A stretch of DNA of 64,000 nt from Ahaetulla prasina (GCF_028640845.1 NC_080546.1:22308020-22372019); one strand, 5' to 3'. Shown: positions 21,231 to 33,359, counted from the stretch's first letter. The notes: generated from the sequence alone by a model not told the origin. Made by a program: numbers and translations.

Positions 21231-22096
21231 CCGTCAAGGAAGGGGCGCAACTGGCGCACCAAGCGTACTTGGTGGAAGGCCCTCTTGGAGACAGCCGCCA
21301 AATGATCGTCAAACAACAGCCGCCCATCCAAGAGGACACCCAAGTTGCGCACCCTCTGCGTTGGGGCCAATAACTCGCCCCCCAAGGCCAGCTGCGGCTG
21401 CAGCTGGCTGAACCGGGGTGCCGGCATCCACCGCCACTCCCTCTTGGAGGGATTGGGCTTGGGGCTGTTTCTCCCCATCCCGACCCGCACGGCTTCCAGA
21501 CACCGGGACAGCACTTGACAACCGTTGGGGTGGTCCGGGGTGGAAAAGTACAGCTGCGTATCGTCAGCGTACAGATGATAACTCACCCCAAAACCACTGA
21601 TGACCTCGCCCAGCGGCTTCATGTAGATGTTGAACAGGAGGGGCGATAGAATCGACCCCTGAGGCACCCCACAAGTGAGGCGCCTCGCGGTCGACCTGTG
21701 CCCCCCTGTCAACACCGTCTGCGACCGGTCGGAGAGATAGGAGGAGAACCACCGATAAATGGTGCCTCCCACTCCCAATCCCTCCAACCGGTGCAGCAGG
21801 ATACCATGATCGATGGTATCGAAAGCCGCTGAGAGATCTAATAGGACCAGGGCAGAGGAGCACCCCCTGCCCCTGGCCCTCCAGAGGTCATCCACCAACG
21901 CAACCAAAGCTGTCTCCGTGCTGTGACCGGACCGGAAGCCGGACTGGAACGGGTCTAGATAGACGGCTTCATCCAGGTACTGGGGAAGCTGCCATGCAAC
22001 CACACTCTCTACAACCTTCGCCACAAAGCGAAGGTTGGAGACTGGACGATAGTTACCCAAAATAGCTGGGTCCAGGGAAGGCTTCTTGAGGAGGGG
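21230..22096 (-). pseudogene. L2 reverse transcriptase domain
   Basis: In phase with the preceding segment it encodes NYRPVSNLRFVAKVVE, FQSGFRSGHSTETAL, LLDLSAAFDTIDH (first catalytic Asp), GVPQGSILSPLLFNIYM and YADDTQLYF at 21548-21571. All RT residues are in place. The frame is lost near 21225. Confidence 0.9.
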
Positions 22097-23218
22097 TCAC
22101 ACCACCGCCTCTTTCAAGACGGCGGGGAAAACCCCTTCCAGCAATGAAGCATTTATAATGCTCTGGAGCCAGCCTCGTGTCACTTCCTGAGTAGCCAGCA
22201 CCAGCCAGGAAGGACACGGGTCCAGTAAACATGTGGTTGCATGTAACCTTCCCAGCAACCTGTCCACGTCCTCAAGAGCCACAGACTCAAACTCATCCCA
22301 AACTACCTCAACAAGACGTGCCTCCTCCATCCCATCTGGATCATCGCAATTTTGGTCTAAACTATCCCGAAGCTGAACGATTTTATCGTATAGATAACCG
22401 TTAAACTCCTCAGCCCATCCCTGTAGGGGGTCATCCCGCCCCTCCTGACGAAGGAGGGAGCGGGTCACCCGGAACAGGGCAGCTGGGTGGTTATCTGCCG
22501 ATGTAATGAGGGAGGAAACGTAGAAACGCTTCGTCTCCCTCATTGCCACTAGATAGGTCTTAGTAAAAGACCTCACTAGTGTCCGATCAGCCTCGGAACG
22601 GCTAGACCTCCAGGTGCTCTCTAGGCGTCTTCTCCGGCGTTTCATCTCCCTCAGCTCCTCAGAGAACCATGGAGCCAAGTGAGATCTACGCCGGGTCAGA
22701 GGCCGCAAAGGCACGACACGGTCCAAAGCCCCAGCCGCGGCCTGTTCCCAGGCCGCAACTAGTTCTTCAGTCGTGCCGTGGGCAAGATCCTCAGGAAACG
22801 GCCCAAGCTCCGTCTGGAACCTCTCCGGGTCCATCAGGCGCCTGGGACGGAACCAACGCATTGGCTCCGTCTCCCTGCGGTGGTGAGCGGCGGTCCGAAA
22901 GTCTAGGCGAAGGAGAAAATGATCTGACCATGACACCGGTTCTGTCACTAAATCTCCTAATTCCAGATCATTAATCCACTGTCCAGAGATAAAAATCAAG
23001 TCTAGTGTGCCTCCCCCCGTGTGTGTAGGGCCATCAGTTACTTGAATCAGGTCCATGGCCGTCATGGAAGCCAGGAACTCCTGCGCTGCCGTCGACGACA
23101 AGCCGGCCGATGGCAAGTTGAAATCTCCCATGACCAAGAGTCTGGGAATCTCAACCGCCACGCCAGCAAGCACCTCTAGCAGCTCAGGTAGGGCTGTAGT
23201 CACGCAGCAAGGAGCCAA
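22097..23218 (-). pseudogene. L2 endonuclease C-terminal half and linker
   Basis: A 373-codon open frame begins inside the apurinic-like endonuclease. VMGDFNLPS (near 23117-23135), LDLIFIS and WSDHFLLR (near 22920) are the last catalytic motifs of the APE fold. The linker to RT follows. The frame is closed by TGA at 22097-22099 but continues in phase into the RT, so the stop is one point change, plausibly CGA to TGA at a CpG. The endonuclease start is missing. Confidence 0.85.
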
Positions 23219-23392
23219 TGGGGTTTTATTGTTTATATTTCTATTTTAAACATTTGGCCTATTGAATAAGTTTTTTAAATCAATGTTTTATTCTGTATAT
23301 ATTTATGTTTTTATCTGGCTGTAAACCGCCCTGAGTCCCTAGGGAGATAGGGCGGTATAAAAGTACGAACAAATAAATAAATAAAATAAATG
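23219..23392 (+). mobile_element. plus-strand L2-type LINE 3' tail
   Basis: TGTAAACCGCCCTGAGTCCC, a hairpin complement AGGGCGGTATAAAAG and AAATAAATAAATAAAATAAA form the same tail type as at 20517-20600, but in the opposite orientation, so two tails face outward from one junction. Confidence 0.8.
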
Positions 23393-23764
23393 CCTACTGC
23401 TTCAGTGACTCCATCAAGCCACCTCGTTCTCTGTCGTCCCCTTCTTCTTTTGCCCTCAATCTTTCCCAGCATTAGGCTCTTCAATTTTATAGGCCTTCAA
23501 TTTATAGAAATCAATATTTAGATAAGGCAATATTTTACAACTTGTTTTTGTCTAGGCAATTCTGAGAGCTGAAATACAGATATTCATATATTCATCACAT
23601 GACACTTTACCAACATAGGATTTTTTAAATTAATATGGGAAGAACCATGATAGTATGTAGCTGAATTCAAGCCACAGAATTTACATGTCATTTTACACAT
23701 GAATATTTTCTGCATTGTTGGAATAGTGTTTCACTATCAACACTATCATTAAGTGTTGTATCAT
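23393..23764. other. unique DNA
   Basis: Nothing recognised. Confidence 0.4.
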
Positions 23765-23926
23765 TAAGTGTTCAATTTGTATCCTATGACTATCATTAAG
23801 TGTTGTAAGTGTCGTACCTTGACGAAGGTATCTTTTCTTTTATATACACTGAGAGCATATGCACCAAGACAAATTCCTTGTGTGTCCAATCACACTTGGC
23901 CAATAAAAATTCTATTCTATTCTAGT
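23765..23926 (+). mobile_element. LINE-A 3' tail
   Basis: The GAGAGCATATGCACCAAGAC and AATCACACTTGGCCAATAAA blocks end in a few ATTCT units. A CTATCATTAAGTGTTGTA block occurs twice at the left. Confidence 0.85.
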
Positions 23927-24019
23927 GCAGGTCAGGGTCAGAAAATGACTCTGTTACCATAACATGAGAAATAGGAGAAGAAATTTCTCCGGTTAGGAAT
24001 GATAATAATATTGTGCGTG

Positions 24020-24780
24020 TGATATTAGTCCACCCTGCCTTCCCAAGAAAAAGGCAAAAAAGTTAATTCTGGCTGCACAAGACCAAGCCTTAAGAACAAA
24101 GGTATACAAAGCCAGAATCGAGACGAAAGCAATGCCACTTCTGCAAAGAAGCTGAAGAAAAGTGGACAATTTAGTTAGTTGCTGCATGAAGATTACATAG
24201 ACTGACTACAACCAACAGTTTAACAAAGTAGCAACAGTGGTACAATGGAATATGTGCAAGAAATAAAATTTTCTGCAAACAACAACTGATGGAACCACAA
24301 ATCAGACAAAGGAATATAAAATGAAAAAGCTAAAGTGGTTTGTTTTTTTTTAGATTTCAAACAGACAAGCACTTGCTACATAACACCCGAGACTTAACCG
24401 CTGTCAATAAGAAAGACAAAAAACAAAAAACAAAAAAACTCTGAATAGTGGACATGGCAGCACCTGGAAGACAAAATCACTACCAGTCAATTGCAAAACC
24501 ATCTTTTCTTGGAACAACTTACATCCTGCAAGATACTTTTAACAGAATCAAACAACAACGTTGGCCTATCCCAGGTCCTTGGGAAGTACATGATAGAATG
24601 CCATAAAAATACCAAACCAAGTCTAAAAATCTGGTTGACTCTGTATGTGATAGTGACTCTGGGTGGTTTACAGTTGTTAAAACTATTAAAAATCAGAATA
24701 ATACAAAACACCTCCACGAGAACAGCACACGACAAAGGAACAACAATGCCATTTGGGGGTGGGGGGTGGGGGGCCGGTTG
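24020..24780 (+). pseudogene. R4/Dong-like LINE C-terminal region
   Basis: Decayed reading starts LILAAQDQALRTKVYKARIE and continues with VATVVQWNMCKK, then a region that in the family holds a CCHC knuckle and a restriction-like endonuclease. Here the Cys and PD...D residues are mostly lost to stops and indels. The parallel copy is 56504-57490. An A-rich simple stretch lies near 24415-24440. Confidence 0.6.
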
Positions 24781-24880
24781 TTTTAAATGAGATGCTATGA
24801 ATGCTTCCTTCTGTACAATGCTTTGATTAAAAGACTGAGAGCTATTCCAGTTTGCAGTTGTGAGAGGTTTTATGTGCAAT

Positions 24881-27353
24881 TATTTTCTCTAATTATTATT
24901 GTGCTACATATATGATAATATATATATATACTGTCATGTGCAAAAAGCACTCATATTCTAATTTTTTTATTGATATGGGGGGAAAGGGGAAGAGTTCTTG
25001 TTGCTATAGAAATTTAGGATAATATTTTTTGTCCAAGTGCAATTTATCACTTTGCATAAGAGATATATAGGGAGATGATCAAGAATAAGTAGCACAGTAA
25101 TTTTATCTCTGTCAACAGAAATTAGGATACAATAGGATGATTGAAAAGCATGACTATTATTAAATACATATGAGTACTTTTCCGAAAGATTCATAGCTCC
25201 GTCACCATAATCTGCAGGAGATGATGGAAGTCTGCATGCTATGAAGCTTACCAACTGGGCAATCAAATCAGGCCTAGTACTGTCTTTTTAAGACTTTATG
25301 TCAATAAACCAAAGGGGGGGGAAAAAGATACCAAGGGGAAAAAGTAGAAGTCAAAATAGCCCATAGATTAAATTGAAGATTGTCACAGATCAAAGGATGT
25401 CGACTAGTAGTTTAAATCAATTCAACAAGGAGCATTAGAACTTCTTATAAGAATAATGAATTGTGTTTACTTGATTCTTTCTGGACAGTCAATGTACAAA
25501 AAAAAAAAACCTCTAAAAAAAGAAAGCAGCCGTTTCTCAGAATAAAATGAGCGATTCAAGATTAATAATGAAGAATAACTTTTTTGGAGCATTACAGCAT
25601 TGTCAGGAGGACAAAGTAGGCATTATGATACCACCATTTTAAGTGATATCAGCATTGAGGTTTGATAGATACAGCATGACAAACCACATATATGCATACA
25701 TAAGATTAAATGACTTAATTTAGCATATGAGATCCCGAATTGAGCAAATTAAAGTTTTTGTACAATACAACCAGAAAGTTTTCATAATGTTCAAGATGCT
25801 GCCGGAATCTATGGTTTTCCATAGTGTGTTTAAATCTTCTCTTAAAACCATGTTGCATTCTATTAAATGCAACAGAGGACAAATGGAAGTAAAAGCTGAA
25901 CATTTTGCATTGTCCATTTTTGAATGGCAAGGATGTCTGTAGGATCTGTATTTCTGTCAAAATGGCAAAAGCAATATTGTATCCCTTTTGTATATATGTC
26001 CAGCATTACAGCATAAAATGTGCGTGTGGCTTGCGTTGCATCCACACAACACTGCATTTGTCATTTGACCTCATCTGAGCTAGGAGGAAAAAAAAACTTT
26101 AAAATATCACAATAAATAGTAATCAGCCTGGAGAAAAAAGGTAGGGACATTTATTCCCATCTCCTCTATAAACTTAGTATATCAGCCAATGCAATACAGT
26201 ATATACCCATTGTATTGCTTATTGGGAGCATACCTGTTTAATAAAAAAAAATATGCTCCTGGTTTGACCCCAGTGTATGGCATTTACTGTGGGGGAAAAA
26301 ATCAATCATTTTGAAAAAAAGCGATAACTTTGGTTTTAGGAGAATTAGATCATTAATCACTGTATGGTTTCTCAGAACTTGCTTCAGTGGTAGTAACTCC
26401 TACTCTTATTTAACCCAGTACCTTCCAGAAGTGCTGCAGTTCAATTCCCATCTTCACTAGCAATACTAATTGACTTCCCCACCATTCCCACTGAATTTAC
26501 TGCAAGAAAACAGGACTAGAATTCTAGACTTCTGACTTCATGAAATTAAGGGATCTTAATTTAACATGTCTGAGCATTTCATCTTGAAATATGTGTGCAA
26601 GAACAACTGTGGATAATTCAACAGACAAAGTCTAATCCCATAAAGAATCGTTTGGAAGAAAGTTGGCATATTGGTATATTCAGAAGTGACGGGGTTTAAA
26701 TCTCTAAGTTGTGATATGTGTATTGAATGCAAATCTGTTTTTCTACCCTGTTCTTACAAAGCAGGTTTCCTTTTCTACGTTTTTTTTTTCTTGGAACGTA
26801 AAAGTCAACAGGTGCAGCAGAGTGGATTGAAGACATATGGTGTTCATGCTTCACTGCTGATGCCAAAATATGGCTAATTAAAATTTCATCAATAAAAATA
26901 GTTTTCTGTCCACAATACAAATTTAATATAGATGAATCATATCCAAAAGCAGGTTCCATTGTAGAGAGGATGGGAGTAAACAGGCTTATTTCATGGGTGC
27001 TATGCTTTAATCAGTTAAATATGCTCCAAGAAGAAATTAAAAAAAATGTCTTCGAATAATACATTTTCATAGTGAAAGCACGTTTCATTATGTAATCATG
27101 TGGGACATAAAATGCTACAGCCATCATTTTGGTTAAGAGACTTCGTTTGGAAGGAGGAAGTGTGCTCTTGAATTGTCTTCTAAAATTAGCTGCATTTTTA
27201 AGATTGCAAATATAATATAGTTTGGCCCTTGGTTATAATTGTAGAATATAATATTACACAAACAGGAATGAAAGCACTTAACGTACAGAACACACAATGG
27301 CAATTGATTGCACCAAGTAATAAACTAGTTTATCTTTTCTCTCTTCTATCAAG
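24881..27353. other. unique AT-rich DNA
   Basis: 2.5 kb without a recognised repeat or coding signal. Only short homopolymers and a TA run near 24918-24930 are visible. It is the longest apparently repeat-free stretch in the window. Confidence 0.45.
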
Positions 27354-27573
27354 GGAGCCCAGGTAGTGTAGTGGTTAGAAGGTAATATTGCAGGCTAACT
27401 CTGCCGACAGCCTGAAGTTCAGTCCTGATTGGCCTCGAGGTTGACTCATCCTTCCAAGGTCAGTAAATGAGGACCCAGATTGTTGGAGACAATATGCTGA
27501 CATAGTAAACTTTCCAGAGAGTGCTGTAAAGCACTAGGAGGCACTATATAGGTCTAAGTCAATATACACCAGA
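27354..27573 (+). mobile_element. T-SINE
   Basis: The head has GTAGTGTAGTGGTTAGAAGG (A box), the body GAGGTTGACTCATCCTTCCA and AATGAGGACCCAGATTGTTG, and the end GTAAAGCAC and TATATAGGTCTAAGT. Confidence 0.8.
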
Positions 27574-27785
27574 GTCACCTATGATGATGACAATTCTATA
27601 TTTCTTAGAGGCAGGAAGGACTACCATTAATGTATAATTTTCTCCTTTTTTAAAGCCATTCTGGTCCCCCTAGTACTGATAATTTTTATCTAAAACTTGT
27701 TTTCATTATTATGCATTTCTTTAAACTATATTACAAACGAAACTGAATATTCACAATGATGAACTTGATAGGGATGTTCCAAAGA

Positions 27786-28080
27786 TGCCTTTTCAGAAGG
27801 CAACTGGACTTTTGTTTTTGTTTTTCTTGAAGATGTTTCGCTTTTCATCCAAGAAGCATCCTTAGTTCAGACTGAATGCTGGAGAATGGAAGGATTTGTG
27901 TTCCTTTCAGTCATCTGATTGTTAGCATTTTGAATGTGGAACATTAGCTCTCTCAGAGCTATTGGGTCCCCTTCACGGTTTATCCTGCCCTCAGGGTCAT
28001 CTGAATCAGAGTGGGTGTGGAACCTTCTTGGAACTGCAGAAAGGACTGTGTTGTAGACAGGAGACAGGTGGTGTCAAATC
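27786..28080 (-). mobile_element. possible Penelope-like element fragment
   Basis: The minus strand has a hammerhead-like layout at 27835-27865: a decayed CTAAGGA (for CTGANGA), a GCTTCT...AAAAGC stem, then GAAAC. An AAGTCCAGTTGCCTTCTGAA block follows. Penelope-like retroelements carry hammerhead ribozymes, which is the basis of this tentative name. Confidence 0.4.
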
Positions 28081-28138
28081 CCTACCTAGATTCTTATCAT
28101 CTATTTTTCCGTATGTCAGTCGGTCTGCCACTCTGTCC

Positions 28139-28222
<84 letters not shown>
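28139..28222 (+). repeat. (GATA)14(GACA)7 compound microsatellite
   Basis: Fourteen GATA units pass directly into seven GACA units. This is the Bkm-type sequence known from snakes. Confidence 0.95.
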
Positions 28223-28317
28223 TCTACCCCTTCTATGTAGACTATACCACCTATCTACTGTTTATATGTGTGTGTGTGTATATATGTATATGTTTATGTA
28301 TGTATAAGTGTGTGTAT

Positions 28318-28412
28318 AGAATAGATAAAATAGAATAGAATTATTTATTGGCCAAGTGTGTTTGGACACACAAAGAATTTATCTTTGGTACATAAGCTCT
28401 CATAAGTATACA
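28318..28412 (-). mobile_element. LINE-A 3' tail, antisense
   Basis: AGAATAGATAAAATAGAATA, then TTATTGGCCAAGTGTGTTTG, is the reversed LINE-A tail. Confidence 0.8.
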
Positions 28413-28484
28413 TACATATATACACACACACACAGACACAGACACAGACACAGACACACAGACACACACACATATATATATATG
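28413..28484. repeat. CA/GACACA and TA simple repeats
   Basis: Mixed ACACAG, ACAC and ATATAT units follow the LINE-A tail. Confidence 0.85.
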
Positions 28485-28485
28485 T

Positions 28486-28800
28486 TTTCTGAGGTTTTCG
28501 CTGCTGGTTGTAGGTCTTTGGTTATTCAGGTTTTCTCCCGCGTAAAAGTGGAGGTGTCTTGGTGACGTTTTGACAATTGCCCCTAGAAGCACGAAGCTGT
28601 AAACACCAGCCTGAAGATGACGAATGAGACTTCATTGAAACGTTGCCAAGACACTTCCAATTTTACGCGGGAGAAAACCCGAATAACCAAAGACATATAT
28701 ATATATACACATTATAGATATCTATATACATACATACATCAAAACGTTGCCTAAATACTTCCAATCTTACAAGGGGAAAAGACCCGAACATACCAAAACC
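28486..28800 (+). mobile_element. palindromic retroelement fragment with hammerhead-like core
   Basis: Arms 28514-28571 and 28637-28694 are reverse complements over 58 nt with few mismatches. Between them lies CTGAAGA (28611-28617), then GACGAATGAGACTTCATT, which can form a stem, then GAAAC (28637-28641): the order of a hammerhead catalytic core. A second partial copy of the right arm lies at 28737-28800. Possibly a Penelope-like terminal repeat. Confidence 0.5.
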
Positions 28801-28826
28801 TGCATACATACATATACATATACATG

Positions 28827-29356
28827 CCGTGTTTCCCTGAAAATATGACCTACCCCAAAAGTAAGTCCTAGCTTGATTTTTACACATGCACCCAATATAA
28901 GCCCTACCCCCAAAATAAGCCCTAATTAAGACCCCACCCACTCCAGGGTACACAGGTAAAAATTAAGCAAAGGTGGGAGATTGTGGGTAGAGCTGCCCTA
29001 CTACTTACCTTTGGACAGTTGCAGCCAGGCCTCACACAACACAACTCCTGCCTTGCCGACCCATTTCTTCTGCAGCCGGCAAGGCTGGTAAGGCTTTCCT
29101 GAAGGCCTCTGCAGCCGATAACAGAGCTCCGGATCTGGAGATCTGTTATCGGCTGCAGAGGCCTTCAGGAAAGCCTTGCTGGCCTTGCTGGCCATAGAAG
29201 AATTTCCTGAGGGCCTCTGACAACGAAAAGGAGGCAGGGGGCAATGCGTGCAAGTGAGGTGAGTCAGTTGACGACATTCCCCCCACCCCCAGATAAGATC
29301 TGATTCCTTTTTTGGGAAAAAAAAAGACCCGGTCTTATTTTCAGGGAAATATAGTA
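28827..29356. mobile_element. fold-back MITE
   Basis: The ends GTGTTTCCCTGAAAATATGA and GGTCTTATTTTCAGGGAAAT are inverted. Inside, arms at about 29077-29133 and 29135-29191 pair nearly perfectly around the sequence GAGCTCCGGATCTGGAGATC, giving a 57-bp stem. No ORF. Confidence 0.8.
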
Positions 29357-29398
29357 CGTACGTACTAGACGTATGTACGTACATACATACATACATAT

Positions 29399-29886
29399 CA
29401 GTGGTGGGTTTCAAAAGTTTTAGTACCAGTTCTGTGGGAGTGGCTTGGTGGGTGTGGCAGGGGAAAGATACTGTAAAATCTCCATTCCCACTCCATTCCT
29501 GGGGAAGGTTACTGCAAAAAAACCCTGTCTACTATTGATCTCATCCCATTCCTAAGAGGACTATAAGGGGCGTGCATAAGAGCACAAAAGTACCTACCGT
29601 TCCTGTCCTATTGTTTTCTTCATTATAGTATTATATGCATACTTATACTTTTACTTATATATACTTTTTCTCTCATGATGAATTATTGTTTATGTTGATG
29701 TTTGTATATACTGTTGTGACAAAAATAAATAAATCCCCATTTCCTCCTGATCAGCTGGGACTCGGGAGACAGAAATAGATGGGAGTGGGGGCCAGTCAGA
29801 ATTTTTACTACTTGTTCTTCGAATTACTCAAAATTTCCACTACCAGTTCTCCCAAACTGGTCAGAACCTGTTGAAACCCACCTCTG
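29399..29886 (+). mobile_element. hAT-B element with nested LINE tail
   Basis: The ends are CAGTGGTGGGTTTCAAAAG and GAAACCCACCTCTG. The octamers ATACATAT and ATACATAC flank it (7 of 8). An L3-like LINE 3' UTR (CCATTCCTAAGAGGACTATA to GTGACAAAAATAAATAAA, about 29523-29745) has inserted into it. Confidence 0.85.
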
Positions 29887-30020
29887 ATACATACATATAT
29901 ACATACATACATACACACACACATACATACATACATACAATGTATACTCTCATAAGTATACATACATATATACATATAAACATACATACATATAAAGATA
30001 CATACATACATATCAAAGTA
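29887..30020 (+). repeat. (CATA)n-rich microsatellite
   Basis: Interrupted ACATACAT units, continuous with the short ACGT/ACAT tract at 29357-29398 on the other side of the hAT-B insertion, which evidently landed in this microsatellite. Confidence 0.85.
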
Positions 30021-30828
30021 TTTCATTAAAAAAGTTTCCTTACTGCCTATCTCTTTTTCTATTAACCCCATCTCATTATTAGCATTGAAAAATGTCTTCA
30101 CCACACCCGAAGATGCCACAGTTACTTCGGAGGCAGAAATAAGATCATAGACATAGGTGAGCCTATGCAAAAGTAGCTAATGCTTCTTTTCTGACTGTTT
30201 TACTTCCCTTCCTTCTTTTCTGTGATGAATTATGCACAGGTTTTCATGAAGAAATTGTTTTGTATCTCTAAGTTTACAAATGGATAGCTCTAATTCTGCA
30301 GCACTAAGGTACAAATAGCCCATAGTACATTACTGCCATGCAATTGTTATTTTATATGAAGCCTCTTACAATAACTCTGCTGTTTTCCAAATACATGCAG
30401 AAGCATAATTTATTTATAAAGATGCAATCTCTTACTGTGGGAAAAAGAAGTAGCCACTTCTTTTCCTTGGGTTTATCAATCATCATGTAATTTCAAGGCA
30501 TGTGTTTGGGTATTTGAGGCTACTTTGTATAGATAGTGGAAGAATTGACTATGATTGTGTAATTTAAGATCTAGGTTGTTTCTTTTTTCTTGTATACAAA
30601 TCTAAGTTTGAGTTTGGGTTAAAAATATTTTGGTTTCTGAGAATGCTGACTTCATCTATTTATTGAAAACAGATGCAAAGAGCAAACTAAACTTTTCAGC
30701 CTAGACAATCTTGATTGACTCTGTGATAAGACTGTCTAAGGGACCATGGTAAAATGTTCTTATAAGGGCATGCATTTGAAAATACTATTTTTTTTAATAG
30801 TTTGACTGATTTGTATATGTTCTTGTTT
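30021..30828. other. unique DNA
   Basis: No recognised feature. Confidence 0.4.
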
Positions 30829-31395
30829 ACCTTTTGGGAAAAGTGTAATTTTTAGGTTTGATGGCTAATAACACCACTTTTTCTTTGGAGTTTCAAGATA
30901 ATCATATTCCTCTGCTAGAATGGCCTGGGAATAGTCCAGACCTTAACCCAATTGAAAATCTATGGAGTCAACTAAAGAAACTTAGTCAGCAATAAAACCA
31001 GTTAATAAAAGCAATCATTCAATCTTGGTTTCACATTGTAACAGATGCAGAACTAAAAGGCTTGGTTCACTCCATGGGAAAACATTGTAAACCTTCATGC
31101 TAAAGGTTACCCAACTAAGTATTAACTGATGTGATAAGTTTTGTATATCTTGTTTTTCTATGGTGATAATTTTTGTATATCTTGTTTTTGTATGTGTTTC
31201 ACTTTTCTTCTTTATACTGTAACTGCTACTCTAATAGCAAATCCTTCATAAAAGTTATTGCATTACATTCCTGATTAAATTATCTTTCCATTGATATATA
31301 ATTTTATGGTACTACTCTCAAAAAAAGGGGTATTGTTAGCTAGTTTTAGAAAATGCACTTTTCCCAAAAGGTTTTCACAATTTTGGCCACTACTG
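30829..31395 (+). pseudogene. Tc1/mariner transposase remnant
   Basis: A short frame near 30895-30992 reads [23 protein letters not shown], the C-terminal part of a Tc1 transposase. The Glu in PIENLW is the third catalytic residue of the DDE triad. The right terminus ends CCACTACTG followed by TA, the Tc1 target. The left terminal repeat is truncated. Most of the transposase is deleted. The copy at 38460 is a sister. Confidence 0.85.
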
Positions 31396-31449
31396 TATAG
31401 TCCTTAAGAAAGCAGCTCCTTAAGAAAGCAGCTACCATGGTCATTGGTT

Positions 31450-31830
31450 CTCTCTCAGTATTTATTTATAACATTTTTCTGCTACCTATCTCCCCTACAA
31501 GATGACTCTGGGAAGCTTACAAGTTATAAAACAAGTAAAAATAATTAAAATATTAAAACATTAAAACTACAGATTAAAATATTATTAAAAAACTATGCTA
31601 AAATTGAAAGAGAGTTAAGAAATGCATGGGATGGGGTTGAAGTTTTCTTATTCCGTCGACTCCTTCCAGCTATTAGTGCTCCCTTCAGGATCGCAGGCCA
31701 ACTGGCAAAAAGTTTTAATACCCTACAGGAAGGCCAAAAGGGAGGGAGCAGTTCTCACCTCTGGTGCTAGAATGTTCCACAGGGTATGGGTGTTTATCAG
31801 AAAGATAACTACTTTGAGACCAAATACTCT
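31450..31830 (-). mobile_element. decayed L2-type LINE 3' end
   Basis: GATGACTCTGGGAAGCTTAC and the segment near 31765-31790 (AGAATGTTCCACAGGGTATG) resemble, antisense, an L2 3' UTR and the LWN-type C-terminus. Strongly diverged. Confidence 0.45.
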
Positions 31831-31849
31831 GCATTGAATAATATAGTCA

Positions 31850-33359
31850 CAATTCTCATATTTTTCTGTGGTAATTTTTGTTCATAAAGAACATTCAATA
31901 TTCTACTGCAATTAACATTTTTATTATGAACTTATTGACATGACTGTGCATTACAAAGTATTATTGATGAATTGTTCTGTCCAACTTTGTTGCAGCAAGA
32001 TAATACATCAGAAGCATGAGATGATGGGCATGTGTCAGATAGCCAAAAGACTATTTGATTAATCCTCTGCATCATATCACTTTATATTATTAAACTTTTC
32101 ACAGTAGCTCTTTTTTAAAGATAATGTTAAAAGAGTGAGATAGTTTTTGTTTATTGAATACAAAGCTACTATTCTCTTTTTGAAGACTAGCCAACAAACA
32201 GAATGCATGCATATCGGTTTCATATGTTGATCCAGGAATCTGGACTGAATCTGAATATTGTCTCATTGGCTGCTTTATTACAACAAAGAAAAAGATATTA
32301 AATTGATACTAACCTAGGATGAATATAAAATATGCACTCACAAAGGCATTTATCCATTCAGTCCAATCATGATGGGTTGAATAAGTCAAGAAATCCTCTA
32401 ACTTGATATGCAAATATTTCCATGACATACAAAACTTTCAGGATTTACAAAGCCGCTTCTAAATTCCTCAGGAGTTCTGCACCCTATAAATATTTAAAAG
32501 AAATTTCCGTACCTAAACAGTCACTCAGTTTCTTGTTTGGGTTTATGAGCATGAAATAAATCAGTAAGGCGGGGGCCAGAAAAGGAAAAGGTTTTTGCTT
32601 TGTTTAGATGTTGTTTAGCATATCCCCTGATACAGCAAAACTTTTTCTGCTAATGATCCTTTTCAGTCATTCTTTTTCATCACCCCATCACATTTTCAAG
32701 GAGTGGGGAGGGGGGAGAAGATGAATTCTAACTCTTAATCTTAGCTAATGGGAAATGTGTCTAATTAAAATCTCATCAGTGTAAAAATGTGTTTTGTTCA
32801 TTGCGCATATCTAAAGCATATAGTCTAAAATAGCTCCTTCCTGTAATTTTTTCCACTTTAATTTGCAATGCAACGTCTATATAATTACATAGTGCTTTCC
32901 CTCAATTAAACTACTCTATGGAAGCAAGATGGAGTGCCTTGCACATAGATGCTACCCTTCTTCTTTCTCTTTTTAAAGGAAACTCCATGAGTTCTTGTGA
33001 GAAGACCTCTACTTACAGGATACTGTAAATTGGAAGAGGAAGCCATTCTTATTAATTCCTCTTTCTGTTTGTGTTGCCAACCAACCAGATGTCAGGAGTT
33101 ATAGACTTCTTAAAGCAAATGTAAATTGTTGCTGAAATTTGAATTCTCATATCTCCCAATCTCCTGAAAGATTTCAGAATTTTGGCCTCACATGGTGGAC
33201 TTTGCATATTTTATCAGAACTGAATTGGGGAGTTGTTATATATTCTCTCACTCTTGATGACCTTAATAACTGAACTGAAAAGGGTCCTATTAGTGACATC
33301 TATAGAACATAACTGAACATGAGAAGCAAGGAAGGTTGCATGTTGGACAAAAGACAAAC
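31850..33359. other. unique DNA
   Basis: 1.5 kb with no recognised repeat or coding signal. Confidence 0.4.

Larger units (their letters stand above)
20517..23217 (-). mobile_element. 5'-truncated L2-type LINE
   Basis: The minus-strand element runs from part of the endonuclease through RT and C-terminus to a 3' UTR with the CCGCCCTGAGTCCTTCGG hairpin and a (TTTA)n-like tail at 20517-20551. The YADDTQLYFS RT box and LRQVPDLRTFRRELKTHLF-like C-terminus fit the L2 group of the CR1 superfamily. Damage is light: one in-frame stop and at least two frame changes. It ends abruptly at 23217, where an oppositely oriented LINE tail begins. Confidence 0.85.

Noticed and set aside
24881..27353. Searched for host exons in the longest repeat-free stretch
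   Set aside because: Short ORFs only, AT-rich composition, and no coding-like motif or paired splice sites visible.
31622..31837. 71-codon ORF considered as a host exon
   Set aside because: It lies in a stretch resembling an antisense, decayed L2 end, and shows no recognised domain or clear splice sites.
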